Source: Candidatus Dactylopiibacterium carminicum (GTDB lineage Bacteria > Pseudomonadota > Gammaproteobacteria > Burkholderiales > Rhodocyclaceae). Taken from it: DNA of 64,000 bases. This document shows, one piece after another, positions 56,450 through 64,000 of the stretch (position 1 is its first letter; each line of letters opens with the position of its first letter). The stretch spans positions 1 to 64,000 of the forward strand of contig NZ_MDUX01000010.1 of the NCBI RefSeq assembly GCF_014736495.1, written 5' to 3'. Position numbers and translations under genes: made by a program. The notes under the pieces were generated by a model. The model saw only the letters and a list, made by a program, of their open reading frames with translations, was not told the DNA's origin and did not search any database.

Positions 56450-57124
56450 ATGAAGAAATTCGCCCTCGTGGCCGCCCTGCTGGTGCTGTTGCCGGCAGCC
56501 CAGGCCAAGGAGATGACCGAAGACGAGAAGACCTTCTACGCGCTGGGGCTGGTGCTGGGCAAGCAGGTCGCTAGTTCGTTCAATGCCACACCGGCCGAAC
56601 TGGAGATGATCACGCGCGCCATGAGTGACGTGGTGGCTGGCCGTAAGCCGGCCGTGGAGCTGGATGCCTACGGGCCGAAGATCCAGCCGCTGGCTGAGGC
56701 CCGTGGTGCCGTGTTGACCGAAAAGCGCCTGGCCGAAGGCAAGTCCTTCGCCGAGAAGGCCGCCAAGGAAAAGGGTGCCACAAAGACCGCTTCCGGCCTC
56801 GTCTACCGTTCGCTCAAGGAGGGCAAGGGCGCCAGCCCTGCTGCGACCGACATCGTCAAGGTGCATTACCGTGGCACGCTGACCGATGGCACCGAGTTCG
56901 ACAGTTCCTACGCCCGTGGCGAACCGGCCGAATTCCCGCTCAATGGCGTGATTCCTTGCTGGACCGAGGGTGTGGCGAAGATGAAGCCAGGTGGCAAGGC
57001 CCAGCTGACCTGCCCGGCCGGCATCGCCTACGGTGAGCGTAGTACCGGCGCGATTCCGCCCCAGGCCACGCTGGTGTTCGAGGTCGAGCTGTTGGGCGTG
57101 ACCAAGCCGGACGCGAAGAAGTAA
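56450..57124 (+). CDS. FKBP-type peptidyl-prolyl isomerase, exported (Mip/FkpA type)
   Basis: The 224-residue protein has a signal peptide (MKKFALVAALLVLLPAAQA), an N-terminal helical dimerisation domain (TEDEKTFYALGLVLGKQV to about residue 110) and a C-terminal FKBP domain. The FKBP core shows VKVHYRGTLTDGTEFDSSYA, VIPCWTEGVAKMKPGGKAQL and the closing ATLVFEVELLGV. It assists folding of periplasmic or outer-membrane proteins. It stands alone between two terminators. Confidence 0.94.
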   Translation: MKKFALVAALLVLLPAAQAKEMTEDEKTFYALGLVLGKQVASSFNATPAELEMITRAMSDVVAGRKPAVELDAYGPKIQPLAEARGAVLTEKRLAEGKSFAEKAAKEKGATKTASGLVYRSLKEGKGASPAATDIVKVHYRGTLTDGTEFDSSYARGEPAEFPLNGVIPCWTEGVAKMKPGGKAQLTCPAGIAYGERSTGAIPPQATLVFEVELLGVTKPDAKK

Positions 57125-57148
57125 TCGCGGCGGACAGCTGTTCGTTAG

Positions 57149-57184
57149 GCCCCCGTCGGGTTCGTCCTGCGGGGGCTTTGTTTT
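57149..57184 (+). terminator. Terminator after the FKBP gene
   Basis: Arms GCCCCCG and CGGGGGC enclose a 14-base loop and are followed by TTTGTTTT, 25 bases after the stop codon. Confidence 0.85.
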
Positions 57185-57305
57185 GGGGATCGCACGCAGC
57201 ATTTTCGCACCGGCAGCATGGTGGAGGGTTATGGGGCGTGAACGGGGGGCGGCCATCCGCGGTAAGCTATATGCCTGAATAGGCAGAATATTTTTGGGAG
57301 GATGC

Positions 57306-59773
57306 GTGACGGTTAAATGGCTGCTCGAAGGAGGTGCCCTGCTGCTCGGGCTGATGGCCGGAGTTGCCTGGTGGCGTGCCCGACGGGCGTTGTTGCAGGC
57401 GCGCGATGCCGTACTGGAGCAGGAAAAGGCAGTTTGCGCCTTTACCCAGGCGCTGATCGACGTGATGCCGCATCCGGTCTACGTGCGGGATGCCCAGGGG
57501 CATTTCGTGCTCATCAACACCGCCTACGCCGAGTCTCAGGATCTGCCTGCCGAGAAGATCGTCGGCCATACTTCCGCGCAGATCCTGCCTGATGCGGATC
57601 ATGCGGCCGACATCGCGCGTGAGGATGCCGAAGTGCTGGCCGGCCGGCAGATCTACAAGGAGGTCGTCAGCCGATTCGGCTTCGCGGGTGTGCCGCGCAA
57701 TCTGGTGGTTGCCAAGCGCGCCTGCCGGGGAACCCATGGCGAGCCGCTGATCGTCGGGACTTATGTCGATGTCACCCCCTGGCGCGAGGCCGAGCAGGCC
57801 TTGCAGGCTTCGCTGGCGCGCGAGGTGGCACGTCGCGAACGCACTCAGGCCTTCGTGCAGCGCATGATCGACCTGATTCCCCAGCCTTTCTATGTGAAGG
57901 ATGCGCAAAGCCGCTTTCTGATGGTCAACGATGCCCAGATGCGCGAGATGGGGGTTTCGCGCGAGCAGATCATTGGCCTGCGTTCCTACGAGTGGATGCT
58001 TGGGCGTGAGCCCGAACTGGTACGCGTGGTGCAGGAGAAGACACCGAGGTGCTGGCGGGCCGCGTGATCCACAAGGAGGAGCATCAGCCCGGCCCCCTCA
58101 ATGGCGAGGAACGGCACCGGCTGGTAACCAAGGCGTCCTGCCTGGATGCGGATGGCAATCCGGTGATCGTGGTGGCCAATTTCAATGTCACGCGATGGCA
58201 CCAGGCCGAACGCGAGCTGACCGAGGCGCTGGCGCGCGAGCAGGCGAACCATGAGCGCACGCAGCAGTACATCCAGCGCCTGATCGACGTGATTCCCTAC
58301 CCGGTATACGTGAAGAGCGCGGATAGTCGCTTCCTGCTCGCCAACGCGGCCTTCCTGGCCGACCGTGGGATGACGCGGGAGGTTTTGCTGGGCACGGATT
58401 CCGTGACGTTGCAGATCAGCAGCCCGGCACAGTGGGGCGAGACTCGCGCGGAAGATCTGAGCGTGCTCAATGGTGAAGCCATCCGCAAGGAAGAGTACAA
58501 GCCTCATCCATTGACCGGTGCCGAGCGTTACCGGGTGATCGCCAAGGCGCGTTGCGAGGATGCCGTGGGCAATGCCGTGATCGTCGTGGCGAGCTTCGAT
58601 GTCACGCGCTGGCGGCTCGCGGAGCGCGAACTGGCCGCGGCGCTGGCCCGTGAGACGGGCCGCAGCGAACGCATCCAGCAGTATGTGCAACGGCTCATCG
58701 ATGTGATCCCGCAACCGGTCTACGTGAAGGATGCCGCCAGCCGCTACGTGATGGTCAATGAGGCTTTCGAGCGCGAGCGCGGCCGTTCGCGTGCCGAGTT
58801 GATCGGCCGTGGACAGATGGAGACCACAGTCGGCCGAGCAGTGCTGGAGGAGGATGCACGGGTGCTGGCCGGCGAGCGGGTGCTCAAGGAGGAATGCAAA
58901 CCGTCACCCAAAAGCGGTGAACCGCGCTATCGCGTGATTGCCAAGGGCTGTTGCCTGGACGACGAGGGACGGCCGGTGATCGTCGGTGCGAATTTCGACG
59001 TTACTTCCTGGCGGCTGGCCGAAACACGTCTGTTCCTCGCCAAAGAGGAGGCCGAGCGGGCGAACGCCGCCAAATCGATGTTCCTCACCAACATGTCGCA
59101 CGAGCTGCGCACCCCCATGCACGGCATTCTCAGCTTTGCGCGTCTGGGGCTGGAGCGGGCGCCGGCCGTGCAGTCCGAGCGCCTGCAAGGCTATTTCGAG
59201 CGCATCCTGACCAGCGGTGAGCGCCTGATGGGCTTGCTGGACGATCTGCTGGACCTGGCCAAGCTGGAATCCGGGCGCATGGAGGTACATCTGCAGCCCA
59301 GTCTGCTGGGGCCGGTGGTGTATGAGGTGCTGGCCGAGTTCGAAGCGATGGCCTCGTCGCGGCGGTTGCGTCTGCTGGCCAGCCTGACGGATGTCGGACT
59401 GGCGATGGCGGATGCCAAGCTGTGCCGTCAGGTGCTGCGCAATCTGGTGTCGAACGCGATCAAGTTTTCCCCCGAAGGGGGCGAGGTCAGCATCAATCTG
59501 AGCGCCGGGCGTTTCGGGGGCGATATCGTGCACGCAGCGGTGGAGTTGCGGATTGCGGATCAGGGGCCGGGAATTCCCGAAGACGAACTCGAACGTGTTT
59601 TCGACAAATTCGTGCAGAGCACCAAGACGCACAGTGGCGCGGGAGGGACCGGGCTGGGGCTGGCGATTTGCCGCGAGATCGTCGGCCTGCATCAGGGCGA
59701 AGTCTTCGCGCGCAACCGCGCGGGAGGGGGCGCGGAATTCGTGCTGCGCCTGCCCTTGGCTGCCGAGTCCTGA
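57306..59773 (+). pseudogene. Sensor histidine kinase with four tandem PAS domains, one-base frameshift
   Basis: From the GTG at 57306 (GGGAGGA upstream) the frame encodes a membrane helix, then PAS domain 1 and half of PAS domain 2, ending at PRCWRAA. The frame of 58049 onward continues with the other half of PAS 2, PAS 3 and 4, the H-box NMSHELRTPMHGILSF, the N-box LRNLVSNAIKFSP and the G-boxes DQGPGIPEDELERVFDKFVQ and GGTGLGLAI. Adding one G at about 58033-58038 restores VQEEDTEVLAG and an unbroken product of about 820 residues. The PAS units are near repeats (each with IDVIPxPVYVKD-like starts and a VTxWRxAE-like end). No receiver domain or partner regulator is near. The C-terminal kinase part alone starts far downstream and would lack the sensor. 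Confidence 0.82.
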
Positions 59774-59839
59774 GACTCACCTCTTGCCCTTTCCTTACGG
59801 CGCAATTCGCGTTGCTCATTGACTCCCTACGAGGATTGA

Positions 59840-60841
59840 TCAGGAGCCTTCCGACGAGACGGCGATGTCCTCGCGCGTGAAGCTCATGGTGCGCGTGATC
59901 ACCAGCACGTCGTAATCGCGCCGGATATCCGGTGGGAAGGGCGCATAGGGCGAGGCTAGCTTGATGATGCGCAGCGCGGCTTCGTTGATGCGGGGGTCCT
60001 TGTCGGCGCGCACGACCTCGGCCGACAGGATGCGGCCATCGGGCAGGATCTCCACGGCCACCAGCACGCTGCCGTACAGCGAGCCACGTGCGCCGCGCGG
60101 AAAGTTCAGCTCGCCCACACGCTGTACCTTGATGCGCCAGTCTTCCCCGTATTGCGCCAGCCGGTATTCGCGCGTGCGCGGTGAAACGAAACCCTTCTTC
60201 GGCCGTGCGGCGTAGTCGTTCAAGGCCCTGTCCACGACTGCTGCCTGGCGCGCGATGGCAGCCGCATTCTGCAAGTCCAGTCCGCTGCGTTCGAGGGGCG
60301 TCTGCGGCGCTTCCTCGCCGTCCCGCGTCTTCTGTTCGGTATCGATCCGGGCCTTTGCAGCACCTGCGCGGGTCAGCAGCTCGCGCTGCATGGTCTCCAG
60401 CTGGCGCACCTTCTGCCGGGCATCGACCAGCGCGTCGCCGTCGCGGTGGGTGTTCTGCGCAGGCAGCGGCGAGCTGGGCATCTGCTTGGCGTCGCGGGCA
60501 TCGCCACCACCATCGAGATTCGCCTGGGCAAGCGCCTGGGCATCCTGTGGTGCGCGATTATGGCGGGCATTCACCAGTACCACGCGCAGGCCATCGTCCC
60601 GTTCGATGCGAGGATTGGTACTGGGAGCAACGAAGCCGAGAAAGGGAATCAGGCTGTGTGCCCAGACGGAAACGCCTACGCCCAGCGCCAGCGCATGCGC
60701 GGAGATCCAGCGGCGGATTCTGAGGGCCTTCTTTTTGTCTTCCGCCTGGATTTCCAGCAAGACTTCGGGCAACAGAAAGCGCGGCTTCTCGGGTGCGAGC
60801 GCCTTGGTGTTTTTCAGAGGTGGTCGCTTTTCTGTGGCCAT
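59840..60841 (-). CDS. TonB-like energy transducer family protein
   Basis: The 333-residue protein has a short cytoplasmic N-terminus, one membrane helix (HALALGVGVSVWAHSLIPFL), a charged periplasmic spacer with a coiled-coil-like stretch (ARQKVRQLETMQRELLTRAG), and a C-terminal TonB domain: YGSVLVAVEILPDGRILSAE and INEAALRIIKLASPYAPFPP. It lacks the usual Pro-rich spacer. No exbB/exbD are adjacent, so the motor partner and receptor are unknown. It lies 12 bases downstream of the exoribonuclease gene on the same strand. Confidence 0.85.
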   Translation of the reverse strand: MATEKRPPLKNTKALAPEKPRFLLPEVLLEIQAEDKKKALRIRRWISAHALALGVGVSVWAHSLIPFLGFVAPSTNPRIERDDGLRVVLVNARHNRAPQDAQALAQANLDGGGDARDAKQMPSSPLPAQNTHRDGDALVDARQKVRQLETMQRELLTRAGAAKARIDTEQKTRDGEEAPQTPLERSGLDLQNAAAIARQAAVVDRALNDYAARPKKGFVSPRTREYRLAQYGEDWRIKVQRVGELNFPRGARGSLYGSVLVAVEILPDGRILSAEVVRADKDPRINEAALRIIKLASPYAPFPPDIRRDYDVLVITRTMSFTREDIAVSSEGS

Positions 60842-60853
60842 CGGTTGGCAATT

Positions 60854-62776
60854 CTAAGTGAGCGGTCCCGTCTCTTCCTCGCCGTCCGTCCCGTCGGTCG
60901 GCGTCGCCAGCGGAGGCAGGCTGGCAAGGTACTTGCCGCGCAGTTCGAGATCGATCAGGTCGATTCGTTCAATGGCCAGCTGCACGCGCTCCCCCGAGGC
61001 CACGCTGGCAGGCAATGAGTGCAACTTGAACACCAGGGGCACGGCTTCGCAGCGCAGGATGTTCTCGCGCAGTACGCGTGCCGAGGTTTCGTGCAGCCCG
61101 TCCTGACGCAGCCAGCGCAGGCACCAGTAGCGCTCCATGTGGCGCTGGAACTCGTTGTAGGCGTTGTAGGTGACGTCGAAATCGTTCATTGCCGCCCCCA
61201 GCTCTGCACCACCTGCAGGGAAGATGGCTTCCTCGCCCCGCAGCAGCGAGATGAGCTGCCACTGGTTGCACAGGTCGACGTAGCGACGCAACGGGCTGGA
61301 GCTCCAGGCGTAGTTGTCCACGCCGAGCCCTTCGTGGGGGCCGGCGGCGGTGCTCATGCGTACGCGGCCACCGGCCTGGATGCGATAGATGGCGGGCAGC
61401 CCGGCGTCCAGCAGCAGGCGCCCCCAGGTGGAATTCACCAGGATCATCAGTTCGGCCACCAGCTTGTCCAGCGGCGAGCCGCGCCGGCGCTGCTCGATGC
61501 AGACCACGCCAGGACCGTCCGGGCTTTGCAGCGTCCAGTCCACACTGAAGTTGAAATCGAGCTGGTTCTGGTTGGCCGACGGTTTCCCACGCCCGGCTTC
61601 GAGCACGGTGGCGAATTCCCATAGCGTCTGCAGCTCGCGCATCCAGGGCGCATCGGGCAGGCCGGTTTCCAGGCTGGCTTCGTTGAACAGCGGTTCGATG
61701 TCGTGGTGGCGCAGGTTGGCCGCCACGGGCACGCGTTCGATGCGGCTGTAGTGCCCGGCGATGCTGTAATCGGCGTTCACTTCGACGTACAGCGACAGCG
61801 CCGGCCGCGCCTGGCCTTCGCCCAGCGTATACGCGGCCACCACGGCATCGGGCAGCATGGTGATCTTGTTGCCCGGCATATACACCGTCGACAGCCGGCG
61901 GCGCGCCACTGCGTCGATCGGACAGCCTGGGCGGATACCCAGTCCGGGAGCCGCGATGTGGATGCCGATGGTCCAGCCGCCTGCCGCGCGCGGTGCCAGC
62001 GAGAAGGCGTCGTCGATCTCGGTAGTACTGGCGTCGTCGATGGAGAAGGCCCGGACGTTGGCTGTCGGCAGATTTTCGGATAGGGCCGGGATCGGCAACG
62101 CCGGGAATTCCGTGCCGTCCGGGAAGTATTCGAACAGGAAGCGGCCCAGATGCAGTTCGTGGCTGGAGCCCAGCGCGCCAGCCTTGAGCAGCAGACGGGC
62201 GGCGGAAAGCCCGCTCTCGGCTTCGGCGGCTTCCAGCGCCTTGGCCTCCAGGCGGTTGCGGTCCGGTTTGTAGAGTAGCTGTTGCAGCATTGGCGCAAAT
62301 TCGGCGGGCAGGGTGCCGGAGACCAGCTCGGTCTTCATGCGCTCCACCTGTTCCTGTTGCAGACGTTTTTTCTCTGCACCGGCCAGGGCTGCGGCGAGGA
62401 TCTCGGGCGGTGCCTTGCGGAAACGGCCGCGACCCTTGCGATGGAAATGGATGGGCGAGGCGAAGAGCTTGAGCAGCACCGCCGTGGCTTCCATGGCAGA
62501 AGGTGCATGGCCGAAATATTCGCTGGCGAAGTCGGTGAAGGCGAATTCGTCCTCGCCGCACATCTCCCACAGGAAGTCGGTTTCCATGCCCTCGGCTTCC
62601 GCTTCGGCGCGGGGAATCAGCTCGCCGGCGGCGAGGGCGTTGAAACGCAGCAGTACGTTGGCTGCCTTGAGCTTGACGCGCTTGCCGGTGGAGGTTTCCA
62701 CCTGCAGGCTGCTGTCGTTGTCGGCGAGGATGCTGCCGGTCTTGAAAGCACCATCCTCTTCAAACAGAACATTCAT
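60854..62776 (-). CDS. RNase II/R-family (RNB domain) exoribonuclease
   Basis: The 640-residue protein has an N-terminal region with a small beta-rich domain, then the RNB catalytic core: AFSIDDASTTEIDDAFSL at about 242-259 with the metal-binding Asp residues, and the HIAAPGLGIRPGCPIDAVAR and YMPGNKITMLP segments. A C-terminal region follows with SPLRRYVDLCNQWQL. It degrades RNA in the 3'-to-5' direction. The N-terminus differs from classic E. coli RNase II, and such shorter variants are common in betaproteobacteria. It is upstream of the TonB-like gene. Confidence 0.9.
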   Translation of the reverse strand: MNVLFEEDGAFKTGSILADNDSSLQVETSTGKRVKLKAANVLLRFNALAAGELIPRAEAEAEGMETDFLWEMCGEDEFAFTDFASEYFGHAPSAMEATAVLLKLFASPIHFHRKGRGRFRKAPPEILAAALAGAEKKRLQQEQVERMKTELVSGTLPAEFAPMLQQLLYKPDRNRLEAKALEAAEAESGLSAARLLLKAGALGSSHELHLGRFLFEYFPDGTEFPALPIPALSENLPTANVRAFSIDDASTTEIDDAFSLAPRAAGGWTIGIHIAAPGLGIRPGCPIDAVARRRLSTVYMPGNKITMLPDAVVAAYTLGEGQARPALSLYVEVNADYSIAGHYSRIERVPVAANLRHHDIEPLFNEASLETGLPDAPWMRELQTLWEFATVLEAGRGKPSANQNQLDFNFSVDWTLQSPDGPGVVCIEQRRRGSPLDKLVAELMILVNSTWGRLLLDAGLPAIYRIQAGGRVRMSTAAGPHEGLGVDNYAWSSSPLRRYVDLCNQWQLISLLRGEEAIFPAGGAELGAAMNDFDVTYNAYNEFQRHMERYWCLRWLRQDGLHETSARVLRENILRCEAVPLVFKLHSLPASVASGERVQLAIERIDLIDLELRGKYLASLPPLATPTDGTDGEEETGPLT

Positions 62777-62815
62777 GGGGGCGCTTTTATCTTGGTTGGC
62801 GGGCAGCGGCGAGAC

Positions 62816-64000
62816 TCAGCCGGCGCGGTGGGCGGGGCTGCGCAGATGCCAGTCGGTGGCCTGCTGGAACTGATGGGCGACGTTCAACAGGCGGGCCTCG
62901 GCGAAATAGTTGCCGATCAGCTGTAGGCCGACGGGCAGGCCGTTGGCGCCGAAGCCGCAGGGGGCCGACAGGCCGGGCAGACCGGCAAGGTTCACGCCCA
63001 GGGTGTAGATGTCGGAGAGGTACATCTGCACAGGATCGTCCGCCATCTGGCCGAGCACGGGCGCGGTGGTTGGGGCGACCGGGCCGGCGATCACGTCGCA
63101 TTGGGCAAGCGCCTGTTTGAAGTCTTCGGCGATCAGGCGACGCAGCTGCTGGGCCTTGATGTAGTAGGCGTCGTAATAACCGTGCGAGAGCACATAGGTG
63201 CCCACCAGGATGCGGCGCTTCACCTCGGCGCCAAACCCTTCCGCGCGGCTGCGGCTGTACATCTCGGCGAGATCCTTGTATTCGCTGGCGCGGTGGCCGT
63301 AGCGCACGCCGTCGAAGCGCGAGAGGTTGCTCGAGGCTTCGGCCGGGGCGATCACGTAATAGGCCGGGATCGCCAGATGGGTGTTGGGCAGGCTCACTTC
63401 GACGGTGGTGGCACCCAGTTTGCGCAGCTCTGCGAGTGCGGCTTCGATGGCCGTACGCACATCGCCCGCCAGCCCCTCGCCGAAGTATTCCCTGGGCAGA
63501 CCGATCTTCAGGCCGGCCAGCGGGCGATCAAGTTCGGCAGTCGTTTGCGTGGCAGCGCGTTGCAGGCTGGTGGAGTCACGTTCGTCGAAGCCGCTGATGG
63601 CGTCGAGCAGCAGGGCGCAATCTTCGGCGGTATGGGCCAGCGGGCCGCCCTGGTCGAGCGAACTGGCGTAGGCGATCATGCCGTAGCGCGACACCGTGCC
63701 GTAGGTGGGTTTGATGCCGGTGATGCCGCAGAAGCTGGCGGGTTGGCGGATCGAGCCGCCGGTGTCGGTACCGGTGGCGGCAGGCACCAGGCCAGCAGCC
63801 ACGGCTGCGGCCGAGCCACCCGAGGAGCCGCCCGGGACGTGGGCGAGATTCCAGGGGTTCTTCGCGGCGCCGAAGAAGGAACTCTCGTTGGTCGAGCCCA
63901 TGGCGAACTCGTCGAGGTTGGTCTTGCCCAGGCTTACCGTGCCGGCAGCCTTGAGGCGGGCGACCACGGTAGCGTCGTAGGGGCTGACGAAATTCGACAG
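62816..64000 (-). CDS. gatA: Aspartyl/glutamyl-tRNA amidotransferase subunit A (5' end outside window)
   Basis: The readable 394 residues, up to the window edge, match GatA, which supplies ammonia for amidation of mischarged Glu-tRNA-Gln or Asp-tRNA-Asn. The amidase signature is complete: [17 protein letters not shown] and [18 protein letters not shown] with the catalytic Ser residues. The end shows [16 protein letters not shown] and [11 protein letters not shown]. The frame remains open to base 64000 with [11 protein letters not shown] upstream of the first listed GTG, so the gene continues beyond the window and its N-terminal Lys is not visible. gatB or gatC are expected next to it. Confidence 0.95.
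   Translation of the reverse strand: MSNFVSPYDATVVARLKAAGTVSLGKTNLDEFAMGSTNESSFFGAAKNPWNLAHVPGGSSGGSAAAVAAGLVPAATGTDTGGSIRQPASFCGITGIKPTYGTVSRYGMIAYASSLDQGGPLAHTAEDCALLLDAISGFDERDSTSLQRAATQTTAELDRPLAGLKIGLPREYFGEGLAGDVRTAIEAALAELRKLGATTVEVSLPNTHLAIPAYYVIAPAEASSNLSRFDGVRYGHRASEYKDLAEMYSRSRAEGFGAEVKRRILVGTYVLSHGYYDAYYIKAQQLRRLIAEDFKQALAQCDVIAGPVAPTTAPVLGQMADDPVQMYLSDIYTLGVNLAGLPGLSAPCGFGANGLPVGLQLIGNYFAEARLLNVAHQFQQATDWHLRSPAHRAG

Overview
The window is a gene-dense, GC-rich stretch of a Gram-negative chromosome. It looks betaproteobacterial, probably Rhodocyclales-like. The reasons are a ferrooxidans-type gshA followed by gshB, a tauE-cysI-DUF934-cysH-cysD-cysN assimilatory operon with a divergent cysB, pepP next to ubiH, an aryl-polyene-type gene set and LPS-core glycosyltransferases. 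Genus assignment is inference. I saw no tRNA, rRNA, CRISPR array or prophage.

Layout. 1-55: right end of an IS3-like insertion sequence that truncates metX (53-817, minus). metX is preceded by a promoter, a SAM-II riboswitch and a terminator. 1.1-7.8 kb (minus): PTS enzyme I, HPr, EIIA-Man and ApbE in one overlapping unit, then an M48-type peptidase and gshB-gshA. 7.9-9.9 kb (plus): ubiD and a small membrane protein frameshifted by a 20-bp tandem duplication. 9.9-16.9 kb: LPS core/O-antigen region with two GT9 enzymes, an O-antigen ligase, two other glycosyltransferases, a DUF4254 protein and dgkA. 17-23.5 kb (minus): ubiH, pepP and the distal half of an aryl-polyene (APE)-like cluster. 23.6-31.5 kb (minus): an FTR1/P19-type iron uptake operon. 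31.8-38.9 kb (minus): the proximal half of the APE-like cluster, starting with its ACP. 39-42 kb: serA and a sodium:solute symporter. 42.4-47.2 kb: katG, a DJ-1/PfpI protein, an esterase and an AraC regulator. 47.3-54.9 kb: cysB and the divergent sulfate assimilation operon. 55-64 kb: pectinesterase lipoprotein, FKBP isomerase, a PAS-repeat histidine kinase (frameshifted), a TonB-like protein, an RNase II-type exonuclease and the 3' part of gatA.

How the parts work together. Sulfur metabolism recurs: SAM-controlled metX, CysB and the cys operon, glutathione synthesis and serA (a route to the cysteine skeleton). The iron operon has the same components, in the same order, as the Campylobacter p19/ftr1 locus, with a cytochrome c at its end. 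It lies between the two halves of the APE-like cluster. That cluster also looks degraded: its ketosynthase carries an internal deletion with frameshift, an alpha/beta hydrolase has a one-base frameshift, and no ketoreductase or second ketosynthase is present in the window.

Most notable observations: (1) KatG has Ile, encoded by ATA, where the Met of the catalytic Met-Tyr-Trp cross-link should be. (2) The SAM-II riboswitch has a visible terminator and a candidate antiterminator pairing, upstream of a metX broken by an IS. (3) The APE-like locus is split and decaying around the FTR1/P19 operon. (4) An AT-rich unrecognised gene sits inside the cys operon. (5) A kinase carries four near-repeat PAS domains. 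Five genes in 64 kb are disrupted, so sequencing error has to be excluded for the single-base cases.
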